Part shown: positions 17,097-25,449 of the stretch, piece after piece
How the letters are laid out: every line of letters starts with the position of its first letter
How positions within the stretch are numbered: position 1 is the first letter of the stretch
Assembly (NCBI RefSeq): GCF_012275575.1
Contig: NZ_NPIH01000236.1
Coordinates: 14,129-51,644, forward strand
Source: Paraburkholderia sp. SG-MS1
GTDB taxonomy: Bacteria; Pseudomonadota; Gammaproteobacteria; Burkholderiales; Burkholderiaceae
Reading direction: 5' to 3'
Length of the DNA stretch: 37,516 bases
The notes under the pieces: model-generated
What the model saw: the letters and a program-made list of their open reading frames with translations, nothing else
Databases searched by the model: none
Told to the model about the DNA's origin: nothing
Made by a program: the position numbers and the translations under genes

Positions 17097-18599
17097 ATGG
17101 CTACTTCTACACTCTCCCGCTATCCGCGCCTCGGTGCGCTCGCCCTCGTCGCCTGCGCGCTCGCCGCCTGCTCGTTCGGGCCGAGCGGTGAGCCGCCCGC
17201 GATGCCGCAGCCGGCGCACTACGGCGCCGAGGCGCAGCCGGCACAGACTGCGCCTGCGCAAGGCGTCACGCAGCAGTTCGTGGTCGGCGCGCGGGCGGTG
17301 CCCGAATGGTGGAAGCTGTATCAATCGGATGCGTTGGACGCGCTCGTCGACGAAGGCTTGCGCAACAGCCCCACGCTCGCCGCGACCGACAGGAGTCTCG
17401 CCGCCGCGCGCGAGCAGTTGCGCGCGCAGGTCGGCAGTTCGATGCTGCCGACCATCGACGCGGGCGGCCAGGCGACCCGCAATCGCGCGCTGGCGATCCC
17501 CGAGATTGGCCCCAACACGTTTCTGTATAACGTCTTCGTCGGCCAATTGCAGGCGCATTACACGTTCGACCTGTTCGGTGCTGCGCGTCTGGCCGATGCG
17601 GCGCTTGCCGCACGCGTGAACGTGCAGGCCTATCAGTTCGACGCCGCGCGCCGTGCGTTGGCCGCCAACATCGTCACGGCGACGATCACCAGCGCCGCCC
17701 TGCATGCGCAGATCGATACCACCGAGCGGCTCGTGACGCTCGCCAACGATCAGGCGCGCGACACCCAGCGGCGCTATGCGCTCGGCGCGGTGTCGCATGC
17801 GGATCTGTTGAGCGCGCAGCAGAGCGCGGCGAGTCTGGCGGCGAGCTTGCCGGGTTTGAAGCAGCAATGGCTGAGCACGCGTCACGCGTTGGCCGTGCTG
17901 CTCGGCCGCACGCCGGACGCGGCGCCGGACGACCTCGATCTCGCGCGGCTGCATCTGCCGGAGCAGGTGCCGGTCGTGGTGCCGTCGGAACTGTTGCGCT
18001 CACGGCCCGACATTCAGGCCGCCGACGCCGCGGTGAAGGCCGCGGCGGCCGACGTCGGCGTCGCGACGGCGCAGATGTTCCCGAGCCTGTCGCTGAGCGC
18101 GTCGATGGGACAGGGCGGGTTTAGCTGGCCTGTGGCGCTGTCCGGCGCGGGGGCGATATGGAGCATTGGCGCATCGTTGTCGCAGCCGCTGTTCCATGGC
18201 GGCGCACTGCTGGCGCAGCGGCGCGCGGCGCAAGCCACGTACGACGCCACCCTCTCGCAGTACAGGCAGACGGTGCTGGCCGCGTTCCAGAACGTCGCCG
18301 ATACGCTCGCCGCGTTGGAGCACGACGCGCAGGCGCTTGACTCGGCGAATGTCGCCGCGCGTTCGGCGCAGGGGATTTTCGAAGAGACGTCGGGACGCTA
18401 CCGGCTGGGCGCGTTGCCGATTGCGTCGACGCGCTCGAGCGAGCAGCAGTTTCGCAACGCACAGCTCGATGAGATCCGCTATACGAGCGCCCGTTTGACG
18501 GATACGGCGGCGTTGTTTCAGGCGATGGGCAATCCGCCAGTTGAGGCGGCGGCTACGTCGATGCCGGCGGTATCGACGGCGGACACCGCGTCGGACTAA
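17097..18599 (+). CDS. RND outer-membrane factor lipoprotein (NodT/OprM type)
   Basis: Outer-membrane channel component of 500 aa. The signal peptide ends in a lipobox (VACALAACSFGPS), giving a lipidated Cys as in OprM. Two repeats of the outer-membrane efflux domain follow; family landmarks are PEWWKLYQSDALDALVDEGL near the start, VPSELLRSRPDIQAADAAVK in the middle, and SIGASLSQPLFHGGALLAQ in the second repeat. The ATG at 17097 has GGGGAA upstream; a TTG six bases earlier overlaps the pump gene stop. It completes the tripartite operon. No clear rho-independent terminator is visible. Confidence 0.9.
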   Translation: MATSTLSRYPRLGALALVACALAACSFGPSGEPPAMPQPAHYGAEAQPAQTAPAQGVTQQFVVGARAVPEWWKLYQSDALDALVDEGLRNSPTLAATDRSLAAAREQLRAQVGSSMLPTIDAGGQATRNRALAIPEIGPNTFLYNVFVGQLQAHYTFDLFGAARLADAALAARVNVQAYQFDAARRALAANIVTATITSAALHAQIDTTERLVTLANDQARDTQRRYALGAVSHADLLSAQQSAASLAASLPGLKQQWLSTRHALAVLLGRTPDAAPDDLDLARLHLPEQVPVVVPSELLRSRPDIQAADAAVKAAAADVGVATAQMFPSLSLSASMGQGGFSWPVALSGAGAIWSIGASLSQPLFHGGALLAQRRAAQATYDATLSQYRQTVLAAFQNVADTLAALEHDAQALDSANVAARSAQGIFEETSGRYRLGALPIASTRSSEQQFRNAQLDEIRYTSARLTDTAALFQAMGNPPVEAAATSMPAVSTADTASD

Positions 18600-19249
18600 A
18601 CCCTGGATTTCGTACTGAAGGCGCTGGACTTATCCACAATTTATGTTGATGAGCCTGTTGAAAACTTTCTGACAGGCAGGCTAACACGTTGAACGCACTC
18701 GAATTTTTTTGAACGGTACTGAATGTATCAGTGGGTATTGAACGGCGGGTTTTTCACGTGGGTACACGCCAATCAGCCCGCTTGCGTGAGCCGGGAAGAC
18801 CTGATAAATCCGTCTTCTCCGTTTGCATTTCCCGCTACGCAGCGCCGTTCCTCGCGGCAATCGCACCGGGTATAAACCTGAGTGTCGACCAATCTGGTTG
18901 TTGCAATCGTGCATCCCCCCAGCGCAGGTATTCAAGCTCATACAACCGGTCGGCTGGATCGGCGAACAAAAGCACGGTTATTGGCGAGCCATCTGCATCG
19001 TTCATCTCTCCTTCAATCTGATATCGACTCTAGCCGCCACGGTGTGAGTGCTCATATCCGTCAAGTCGTAGCAATGCGAAGTAATGTCACGATAAATACG
19101 CAATGAATGGGCAGATCGAGCTACCTGATTTCTCACGATGCTACTTGCCTCGGTCGTCCTGCCCTGCAGGTATCCGCTAACCATGGCCCAGCGGCCCACC
19201 GCGCATCGTCCATAGCCGTCAGGCGATAGAAACCAGAAAAGCCGCAACC
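18600..19249. other. Gene-poor, lower-GC intergenic stretch
   Basis: These 650 bases separate the RND operon from lpxL and are visibly less GC-rich than the flanks. I see no intact gene of normal size. They contain a weak inverted repeat CCTGT/ACAGG (about 18653-18675), a single perfect DnaA-box sequence at 18630-18638 that I take as chance, and the decayed gene listed separately. The base composition and decay suggest a remnant of acquired DNA. Confidence 0.55.
18835..19119 (-). pseudogene. Decayed gene, possible immunity-like small protein
   Basis: One minus-strand frame reads as protein-like through two in-frame stops. The piece HYFALLRLDGYEHSHRGG is followed by TAG (19030-19032), then SRYQIEGEMNDADGSP, ITVLLFADPADRLYELEYLR and WGDARLQQPDWSTLRFIP, ending at 18835. 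A TGA interrupts it further upstream at 19087-19089. The part from ATG 19005 (56 aa) has AAGGAGAG before it and could still be translated. The DADGxPI-VLL-ELExxR pattern recalls small proteins that I associate with toxin-immunity loci; this is from memory and uncertain. No toxin gene is beside it. Confidence 0.45.
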
Positions 19250-20128
19250 TCAATAAACCCCGGCCTCTCCCGCCGGCCGATTTTTAAACCGCTTATGCAC
19301 CCAATAATATTGATCAGGAATCCGTCTTACCTGTGTCTCGAGAAACTCGGTGATCCGCCGCGCGTCGACCGACACATCATCGGACGGGAAATTGCTTAGC
19401 GCATCGAAAATGGTCAGCTTGTACCCACGATAATCCGGCAGCACCTCGGTCACGAACGGCACGACCCGTGCATTGCCCGCGCGCGCCATCCGCGATACCG
19501 ACGTCAGCGTGCAGGCCGGTACGCCGAAAAACGGCACGAATACCGAATCGCGCAAGCCAAAGTCCATATCCGCGGCAAGCATCACCGGCTTGCCTTCGCG
19601 CAACGCGCGCAGCGCTCGCCGCACGCTGTCGCTGCGCGGAATCATCTCCGTGCCGAAGCGGCCGCGCTGCCGCTTGGCCATCGCATCGAGCAGCAGGTTC
19701 GACATCGGCGTATAGAGCGAGGCGACCGGATGACGCGTCGAATACATCATGCATCCCGCCTCGATGCCGACGAAATGGAAGCCGACGAAAATGGTCGGCT
19801 GCGACGAGACCTCCGCGAGATCGATCGCGCTGTCCACTTCGACGAGGCGCGCGAGCGCCTGCGCATTGCCGAACCATTGCGGCCCGCGCTCGACGTAGCT
19901 GCGGATCACGTGGCAAAAGTGCGCGCGCGCCAGACGCTCGCGCGCTTCCTCGCTCATGTCCGGGAAGCACAGCTTCAGATTGGTGTGCACGACGCGCCGG
20001 CGCGTGCTTGGAATGCGGTACAGCAACGCGCCGATGCCAGTGCCGATTCGCGCGAGCACCCCATAAGGCAGGAACGCGAACGCGCGCAGCAGACCCGTCG
20101 TCAGACAGATGAGAATTCGACTTTTCAC
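19250..20128 (-). CDS. Lipid A biosynthesis acyltransferase (LpxL/HtrB family)
   Basis: Inner-membrane acyltransferase of 292 aa that adds a secondary acyl chain to lipid A precursors on the cytoplasmic side. An N-terminal hydrophobic segment (ILICLTTGLLRAFAFLPYGVL) anchors it. The catalytic HX4E motif is HFVGIE, followed by family blocks RFGTEMIPRSDSVRRAL, GKPVMLAADMDFG and FVPFFGVPACT. The C-terminus has QYYWVHKRFKNRP, typical of the family. It starts with GTG and lacks a strong ribosome site. Whether it transfers laurate, myristate or another chain cannot be told. It stands alone, about 360 bases downstream of mrcA on the same strand. Confidence 0.9.
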   Translation of the reverse strand: MKSRILICLTTGLLRAFAFLPYGVLARIGTGIGALLYRIPSTRRRVVHTNLKLCFPDMSEEARERLARAHFCHVIRSYVERGPQWFGNAQALARLVEVDSAIDLAEVSSQPTIFVGFHFVGIEAGCMMYSTRHPVASLYTPMSNLLLDAMAKRQRGRFGTEMIPRSDSVRRALRALREGKPVMLAADMDFGLRDSVFVPFFGVPACTLTSVSRMARAGNARVVPFVTEVLPDYRGYKLTIFDALSNFPSDDVSVDARRITEFLETQVRRIPDQYYWVHKRFKNRPAGEAGVY

Positions 20129-20489
20129 AAGGCGGGACCCGGTGGATGCTGGATGACGAACACACCGGCCGCGGCAACTTCGGGGTTGCCAACGATCGAC
20201 GTGACATGCGCGCGCGTCAAACCGGGTCTCGCGCTGCGCTTCGAGGGGGGACGTCTCGCTTGCGGCGAGACGTTGCGGTGTGGTGCTGTGGTGCGTTGCC
20301 GCTGATAAAAAGCACCAGAGGCGTGATTAAAACATACTGCCGACCCCGCACACAGAATCGGCCGGAAATGATAGGAGGACAGCGTGCGGAATACGTGGCC
20401 CAGACGACTCGAACACAATCCGGCCGTGCCTTCCCTACCCTTTCACCAACTCGCGTGCGCGGGCCACCCGGCCCGCGCACGCGGGTCCG
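20129..20489. other. Intergenic region between mrcA and lpxL, with hairpins
   Basis: These 361 bases hold no convincing gene. They contain the strong GC hairpin listed separately at 20452-20483. A second perfect hairpin has arms ACGTCTCGC (20251-20259) and GCGAGACGT (20265-20273) with a five-base loop and no U-run. The lpxL promoter should lie here on the minus strand; a possible -10 is TATGTT near 20333, but no good -35 is visible. Confidence 0.5.
20452..20483 (-). terminator. 14-bp GC hairpin after mrcA
   Basis: A perfect 14-bp stem (20452-20465 with 20470-20483) closes a four-base loop, seven bases after the mrcA stop on the minus strand. It is almost all G and C and lacks a U-run, so it may protect the mRNA 3' end or pause polymerase instead of acting as a classical terminator. 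Confidence 0.6.
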
Positions 20490-22988
20490 TCATGGCTTGT
20501 TCGACTCGAACAGATCCATGATCTGCTTCTTCTCGTTCGACGATACGCTCGGCGGCGGCACCGTCGGCGGCGTCATGCCCGCCGGTCCCACGCCGCCCAC
20601 CGCGTCGGTGCCGGCCACCGGATTCGCCGAATCCAGCCCGATGCTCGCGACGAAGCCATTGCCCGGCATCATGTCGGTGAAGAACAGTTCGCCGTCGACC
20701 GCGGTCACGCCCGGCGGCTGCTGCGGTTCGGCTTGCGGCACGCCGCGCAGCGCGCGCTGCATGTACTCGATCCAGATCGGCAACGCGAGCTGCGCACCGA
20801 ATTCGCGGCTGCCGAGGGTCTTCGGCTGGTCGTAGCCCATCCACGCGACCGCCACCAGCGACTGCTGATAGCCAGCGAACCAGCCATCCTTCGCGTCGTT
20901 GGTCGTACCCGTCTTGCCTTGCAGGTCCGAACGGCGCAGCACGTTGGTGCCCGCGCCGGTACCGGCCGTCGCCACCGAATGCAGCAGGCTGTTCATGATG
21001 TAGGCGTTGCGCGGTTCGAGCGTGCGCGGCGCATCACGCCCCGCCGTCAGCGGCTGCGCTTTCGACAGCGGCTCGCCGCGCGCGTCCGTGACCTCGTTGA
21101 TCAGATACGGGTTGATCCGGTAGCCGCCGTTCGCAAACACCGAGTACGCGCCTGCCGACTGCAGCGGCGTGACGAGACCGGCACCGAGCGCCATCGGTAG
21201 ATACGGCGGGGTCTTGTCGGCGTCGAAACCGAAACGCTGCGTGACGAAGCCCTGCGCGTATTTAGTGCCGATGAACGACAGGATGCGGATCGACACCAGG
21301 TTCTTCGACTTCTGCAGCGCAAGGCGCATCGGCATCGGACCGTCCGGCTGGTCGTCGTCCTTCGGCTCCCATGCGTCGCCGCCCGGCGTGCTCGCGGGGA
21401 AATACAGCGGCGCGTCGTTGATGATCGTCGCCGGTCCCACGCCCTTGTCGAGCGCCGCCGAATAGATGAACGGCTTGAAGCTCGAACCCGGCTGACGCCA
21501 CGCCTGCGTGACGTGATTGAACTTGTTCTTGTTGAAGTCGAACCCACCCACCAACGCGCGGATCGCGCCGTCCTGCGGCGTGAGCGACACGAGCGCGCCT
21601 TCCACCTGCGGCAGTTGCGTGATCTGCCAGTTGCCCTTGTCGTCGGCGACGAGGCGCACGATCGAGCCCGGCTTGATCTTCGTGGCCGCCGTCGCGCGTG
21701 CGCTCAGCGCGCCCGCGGCGAAGCGCAGGCCGTCTGCGCTGATCGTCACCTGGGTGCCGTCCACCAGTTGCGCCTTTACCTGTTTCGGGCTTGCGTCCGT
21801 GACCACGGCGGCGATGATCTCACCGTTGTCCGGGTGATCGGTGAGCGCGTCGTCGATGGTCTGATCGCGCTCATCGCCCGGCGCAGGCAGTGGCACGAAG
21901 CCTTCCGGCCCGCGATAGCCGTGACGCCGCTCGTAATCCATCACGCCCTTGCGCACCGCGCGGTACGCGGCGTCCTGATCGGCCGAATCGATCGTCGTGG
22001 TGACGTTCAGACCGCGCGTATAGGTTTCGTCCTTGTACTGCGCGTACATCATCTGACGGACCATTTCGGCGATGTACTCCGCGTGCACGCTGTATTCGTT
22101 GCCGGGGTTCTTCGTGTGAATCTCTTCCTTCACGGCCTGCTCATACTGCTCCTCGCTGATGTATTTCAGTTCGAGCATGCGCTTCAGAATGTACTCCTGA
22201 CGGATCTTCGCGCGCTTCGGATTGACCACCGGGTTATACGCGGACGGCGCCTTCGGCAAGCCGGCCAGCATCGCGGCTTGCGCCAGCGTGATGTCTTTCA
22301 GATCCTTGCCGAAGTACACGCGCGCGGCCGACGCGAAGCCATACGCGCGCTCGCCCAGATAGATCTGGTTCATGTACACCTCGAGAATCTGATCTTTCGT
22401 GAGCGCGCGCTCGATCTTGTACGCAAGCAGCATCTCGTAGATCTTGCGCGTGTAGGTCTTCTCGCTCGACAGGAAGAAGTTGCGCGCCACCTGCATCGTG
22501 ATCGTGCTCGCGCCTTGCGAGGCGCCGCCGTGCATGAGATCCGATACGCCGGCGCGCAGAATGCCGACGAAATCCACGCCGCCGTGTTCGTAAAAGCGGT
22601 AGTCCTCGATGGCGAGCACCGCTTTCTTCATCTGGTCGGGAATGTCCTGAAAGCGCACGAGGCTGCGCCGCTCTTCGCCGAATTCGCCGATCAGCACGTG
22701 GTCCGCGGTATAGACCCGCAACGGCACTTTCGGACGATAGTCGGTCAACGCGTCGAGCGACGGCAGTTGCGGCCCCATCACCACCAGCGCATAGCCGACG
22801 ATCAGCGCACCCACCACCGCGACAGTCGCGAGGAGCCCCACGAACCAGAGCGCGAGCGTCGCGCCGAACGAACGGCGGCCGGCCTCGGCATCGCGCGAAG
22901 CGGCATTGCGTCCTGGAGTGCGTTGGTAGGAATCCCGGTCTTCGCCGGACGGAGAATGGGAGGAATGCGGTCGTTTGATGATTGGCAT
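20490..22988 (-). CDS. mrcA: Penicillin-binding protein 1A, class A
   Basis: Bifunctional peptidoglycan synthase of 832 aa: glycan polymerisation and peptide cross-linking in the periplasm. After a basic N-terminus comes one membrane anchor (ATLALWFVGLLATVAVVGAL). The glycosyltransferase domain has EDYRFYEHGG with catalytic Glu128, then GASTITMQVARNFFL and the KIERALTKDQILEVYMNQIY block. An OB-like insert lies between the domains. The transpeptidase has the active Ser502 in PGSSFKPF, an SKN motif (QKSKNLVS) and GKTGTTND. The start at 22988 (MPIIKRPHSS) avoids a long Arg-rich leader. A Pro-rich tail (MTPPTVPPPSVSSNEKK) ends the protein. Confidence 0.92.
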   Translation of the reverse strand: MPIIKRPHSSHSPSGEDRDSYQRTPGRNAASRDAEAGRRSFGATLALWFVGLLATVAVVGALIVGYALVVMGPQLPSLDALTDYRPKVPLRVYTADHVLIGEFGEERRSLVRFQDIPDQMKKAVLAIEDYRFYEHGGVDFVGILRAGVSDLMHGGASQGASTITMQVARNFFLSSEKTYTRKIYEMLLAYKIERALTKDQILEVYMNQIYLGERAYGFASAARVYFGKDLKDITLAQAAMLAGLPKAPSAYNPVVNPKRAKIRQEYILKRMLELKYISEEQYEQAVKEEIHTKNPGNEYSVHAEYIAEMVRQMMYAQYKDETYTRGLNVTTTIDSADQDAAYRAVRKGVMDYERRHGYRGPEGFVPLPAPGDERDQTIDDALTDHPDNGEIIAAVVTDASPKQVKAQLVDGTQVTISADGLRFAAGALSARATAATKIKPGSIVRLVADDKGNWQITQLPQVEGALVSLTPQDGAIRALVGGFDFNKNKFNHVTQAWRQPGSSFKPFIYSAALDKGVGPATIINDAPLYFPASTPGGDAWEPKDDDQPDGPMPMRLALQKSKNLVSIRILSFIGTKYAQGFVTQRFGFDADKTPPYLPMALGAGLVTPLQSAGAYSVFANGGYRINPYLINEVTDARGEPLSKAQPLTAGRDAPRTLEPRNAYIMNSLLHSVATAGTGAGTNVLRRSDLQGKTGTTNDAKDGWFAGYQQSLVAVAWMGYDQPKTLGSREFGAQLALPIWIEYMQRALRGVPQAEPQQPPGVTAVDGELFFTDMMPGNGFVASIGLDSANPVAGTDAVGGVGPAGMTPPTVPPPSVSSNEKKQIMDLFESNKP

Positions 22989-23458
22989 GACTGGAATAGT
23001 GGGCGCCTTGAAGCACGCCTGTCTGCCCGCGCTCACGGCGCGCGCATGGGTGGTGATCGAACCTCGTCGCCAGAGGCGTAAGCCACCGCGCAGCCGCTTG
23101 CCCCCGGCCGGCCGCACGGCACGCCTGGGACCATGTCCGGCGCAACGTAACAGAGCATTTTAAAGAAATCAAGCCGCCTTCAAGCCAGTTTTTTTGTAAG
23201 AATTCCCTTCGCGCCGTGGCCACCGGGCATTTTGGGCGTTACGCCCGGGTTATCAACAGAAAATGGGGAAAGGCCTGTGGACAAAGCCCCTCGAAACGCC
23301 ACAACTCGTTGATGTCACGGGATTTTCATGTCGCGCCCGTTTCGCATCGGTGCAACTCGTCATATGATGGTCCTGGCGCGTGCAACGATACCGGCGCGCG
23401 CTGGCGTCTACCGGATAACGCCTTGACCCGCCCATGCCAACAAGTATGCGAGCCAACC
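22989..23458. promoter_or_regulatory. Divergent control region of mrcA and RHH-like gene
   Basis: These 470 bases lie between divergent genes and encode nothing convincing. For mrcA (minus), a -10 TAAAAT at 23162-23157 has TTGAAG 15 bases upstream (23183-23178), somewhat close. For the plus-strand gene, TATGAT (23363-23368) has TTCGCA (23341-23346) 16 bases upstream. Both are only sequence-pattern promoters. Confidence 0.45.
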
Positions 23459-24112
23459 ATGAACAAGCCGAGCGAACGCATCGTCGTATTCGTGACGACC
23501 GCGCAGAAACGCGCGATCACCTCCACCGCCGAGAATCTGGGCATTAGCGTCAGCGAACTGATGCGGCGCGCCGTGCTGAGCTTCGGCGCGACCAGCGAGC
23601 AGGTGAAGGCGGCGAGCATCGTCGACCGGTTGCGCGCGCCGCGCGCGCCGGATGCGCTCGACGCGGCGCTGCAACGCGTGGCGCGCGGTACGCGGTACGC
23701 ACGTGCCGCATTGCCGGCGGCGTTGCAGACACACGTGGACGGGCCCTTACATGAGGCCGCAGGCGCAGCGGCGGACTCCACCGGTTCAACGGGCCACGAG
23801 CGTTCGTCGCGCGCCGCGGATGCATTGCCACTCACGCACGGCGCCCAACCCGCTCCGCTGCTGCCGGCGGGCCTCGCAGCCGCCCTCGCTGCCGAAGCCT
23901 ATCTGGAAGCCGCGGCCACCGCCGAGGCGGTGGCGCGAGTCGCCGAAGCGAAAGCGGCGGCGGCAGCCGCAGCCGGGGAAGCTCCGGCACCACAGCCATC
24001 CGGGCTCGAAACGCCGCTGCGTAACGTGCTCAAGCGCCCACGCATCGACAAGGCGCGCGACGACGACGAACCGAGCGGCGACCCGAGCACGGAAGGCGGC
24101 CGCTTCGCGTAA
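23459..24112 (+). CDS. Ribbon-helix-helix-like protein with Ala-rich tail
   Basis: Protein of 217 aa. Residues 1-45 (RIVVFVTTAQKRAITSTAEN then LGISVSELMRRAVLSFGA) look like a ribbon-helix-helix DNA-binding unit: a beta-strand, a first helix, the GISVSE turn and a second helix. The rest is low-complexity: Ala-rich, with a helical-looking run LAAALAAEAYLEAAATAEAV, and a charged C-terminus (RPRIDKARDDDEPSGDP). RHH proteins act as dimers and often autoregulate. No toxin gene follows, so a plain antitoxin role is not supported. The ribosome site is weak, but the fold begins right after this ATG. The function is unknown. Confidence 0.6.
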   Translation: MNKPSERIVVFVTTAQKRAITSTAENLGISVSELMRRAVLSFGATSEQVKAASIVDRLRAPRAPDALDAALQRVARGTRYARAALPAALQTHVDGPLHEAAGAAADSTGSTGHERSSRAADALPLTHGAQPAPLLPAGLAAALAAEAYLEAAATAEAVARVAEAKAAAAAAAGEAPAPQPSGLETPLRNVLKRPRIDKARDDDEPSGDPSTEGGRFA

Positions 24113-24655
24113 AAAAGCAGCGTATTGCGCATTGGGTGGCATGGCCGTTGCAGATTTTTACATTAACGCGATTCAATGGTCGAGCTTTCGGCATTGCAAG
24201 CTTGGCACATGTAAATCGCAATCTGCCGAATGAGCAAAAGCGCTTTGACATTTGCATCCTTCGCATCGTTAAAGCCGCCCGTATGAATGCGCGACGCCTC
24301 ACACGTAGGCCCGACCGGACGTGACGCACAGCCCCTTTCCACTCGCGTCCCCCTACCTGCCGCGCCCCGGGCGAGGCAATGAGTCGTTGCGCCCCGCCAG
24401 CCCTTTTTAAGAGGACGCGTGGTGTATATTCGCGGGCAAGTCGAAGACTCCTCGCGCGATTTAACCTTTGAAACTATTCGCCGTTTTAACTTTCGAACCG
24501 GACAATTCACGGCATCGCTATTGCAATTGGCGAGCGCGCCCCGAACTCCGGTCCGAACGTTTGCGCAGCTTCGTGCGCAGCGGCGTAAAGTAGCAGTGAA
24601 AAGCAGTTAAGCGCGCGGGATTATTCAGCGCCAACACCATTCTTTGGAGGTTTTC
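24113..24655. other. 543-base intergenic region upstream of pspA
   Basis: I see no gene here. Base composition is lower in GC than the flanks between about 24120 and 24260. A sigma70-like pair with weak -10 (TTGACA at 24244-24249, then TTAAAG 18 bases later) might start a transcript. Closer to pspA are a TATATT element (24425-24430) and the repeated sequence listed at 24460-24499. The length and composition leave room for an untranslated leader or small RNA, but nothing specific supports one. Confidence 0.4.
24460..24499 (+). repeat. Direct repeat upstream of pspA
   Basis: TTTAACCTTTGAAAC (24460-24474) recurs as TTTAACTTTCGAACC (24485-24499), spaced 25 bases start to start, with 11 of 15 bases identical. 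They lie about 160 bases before the pspA start and could be paired activator sites. They do not match a site I know. Confidence 0.4.
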
Positions 24656-25336
24656 ATGTCGCTTTTTGACAGCATTTCGCGCACGCTCAAAGGTCTCCTG
24701 AACGACGCGGCCGACTCCGTGCAGGATCCGTCGCGCGACTCGCGCCAGATCGTGCGCGAACTCGACGACAGCATCGGCAAGGCCGAGAACTCGCTGATCG
24801 AGATTCAGGCGCAGGTGGCCACGCAGCAAAGCAAGCGCGATGTTGCCGCGGACAAGGCGAAGAAGTACGAAGACGGCGCAAAGCGCGCGCTGCAATCCGG
24901 CGACGAAGCGCTCGCCCGTGAAGCCCTCGGCGCGCAAGCCACAGCCGAGGCCGAACGCGACGCGCTGACGAAGGAGCTGACCACGCTCGAGCCGTCGGTC
25001 GCGCAGTTGAAGAGTCAGATCGAAGACATGCGCACCCGCCGCAACGACCTGAACGCGCGTTCCAACATCCTGCAGGCGAAGCAGCAGATCGCCGAAGCGA
25101 AAGACGTCGCGGCTACTGCATTGGGCGGCATCGGCGGCAAGAATCTTTCGGAAGATTTCCAGAAACTCGAAGACAAGGTGGCATTGTCGAATGCCCGCTC
25201 GGACGCCCGTCTGAATTCCGCCGACGTGAAGAGTGGCAAGGCCCTCGACGACAAGCTCGCAGATTTGAACCGTGGGCCGTCCGTCGAAGATCGTCTGGAA
25301 GCATTGAAGAAGCAGCTCAACACGCCGGCCCAGTAA
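24656..25336 (+). CDS. pspA: PspA/IM30 family envelope-stress protein
   Basis: Peripheral membrane protein of 226 aa in the PspA/IM30/Vipp1 (ESCRT-III-like) family, which binds stressed inner membrane and forms large helical assemblies. The N-terminal amphipathic helix MSLFDSISRTLKGLLNDAAD is followed by a long coiled coil rich in Ala, Glu, Lys and Gln (about residues 25-150). A strong GGAGG six bases upstream fixes the start; an upstream in-frame start at 24644 overlaps that site. No pspF, pspB or pspC is nearby, so it is not the enterobacterial phage-shock operon. The TPR membrane protein gene follows after 113 bases. Confidence 0.88.
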   Translation: MSLFDSISRTLKGLLNDAADSVQDPSRDSRQIVRELDDSIGKAENSLIEIQAQVATQQSKRDVAADKAKKYEDGAKRALQSGDEALAREALGAQATAEAERDALTKELTTLEPSVAQLKSQIEDMRTRRNDLNARSNILQAKQQIAEAKDVAATALGGIGGKNLSEDFQKLEDKVALSNARSDARLNSADVKSGKALDDKLADLNRGPSVEDRLEALKKQLNTPAQ

Positions 25337-25350
25337 TTGCACGGCAGTAC

Positions 25351-25380
25351 ATGCCGGCGGCCTGATACGGGCGCCGGCAT
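25351..25380. repeat. Intercistronic hairpin between pspA and TPR gene
   Basis: Perfect 9-bp arms ATGCCGGCG (25351-25359) and CGCCGGCAT (25372-25380) enclose a 12-base loop, without a U-run. It could stabilise the pspA message or partly terminate, giving more PspA than downstream protein. Confidence 0.5.
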
Positions 25381-25449
25381 GCCGGCCGATCATCCGCGCG
25401 GCCACTGGTAACGACTGAAGGAGACGGGCGCCATGCGCCCGGCCCGCAA

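Noticed and set aside
18630..18638. Perfect DnaA-box sequence TTATCCACA
   Set aside because: A single copy with no cluster, no AT-rich unwinding block and no replication genes nearby; not evidence of an origin.
19002..19253. 83-codon minus-strand frame overlapping the decayed gene by ATGA
   Set aside because: TTG start without a ribosome site and no family features; the overlap with the 56-codon frame is more simply explained by a degenerate region.
20384..20521. GTG-started small plus-strand frame with an AGGAGG-like ribosome site upstream of mrcA's 3' end
   Set aside because: It runs through the GC hairpin and into the mrcA coding sequence, and its translation has no protein-like features.
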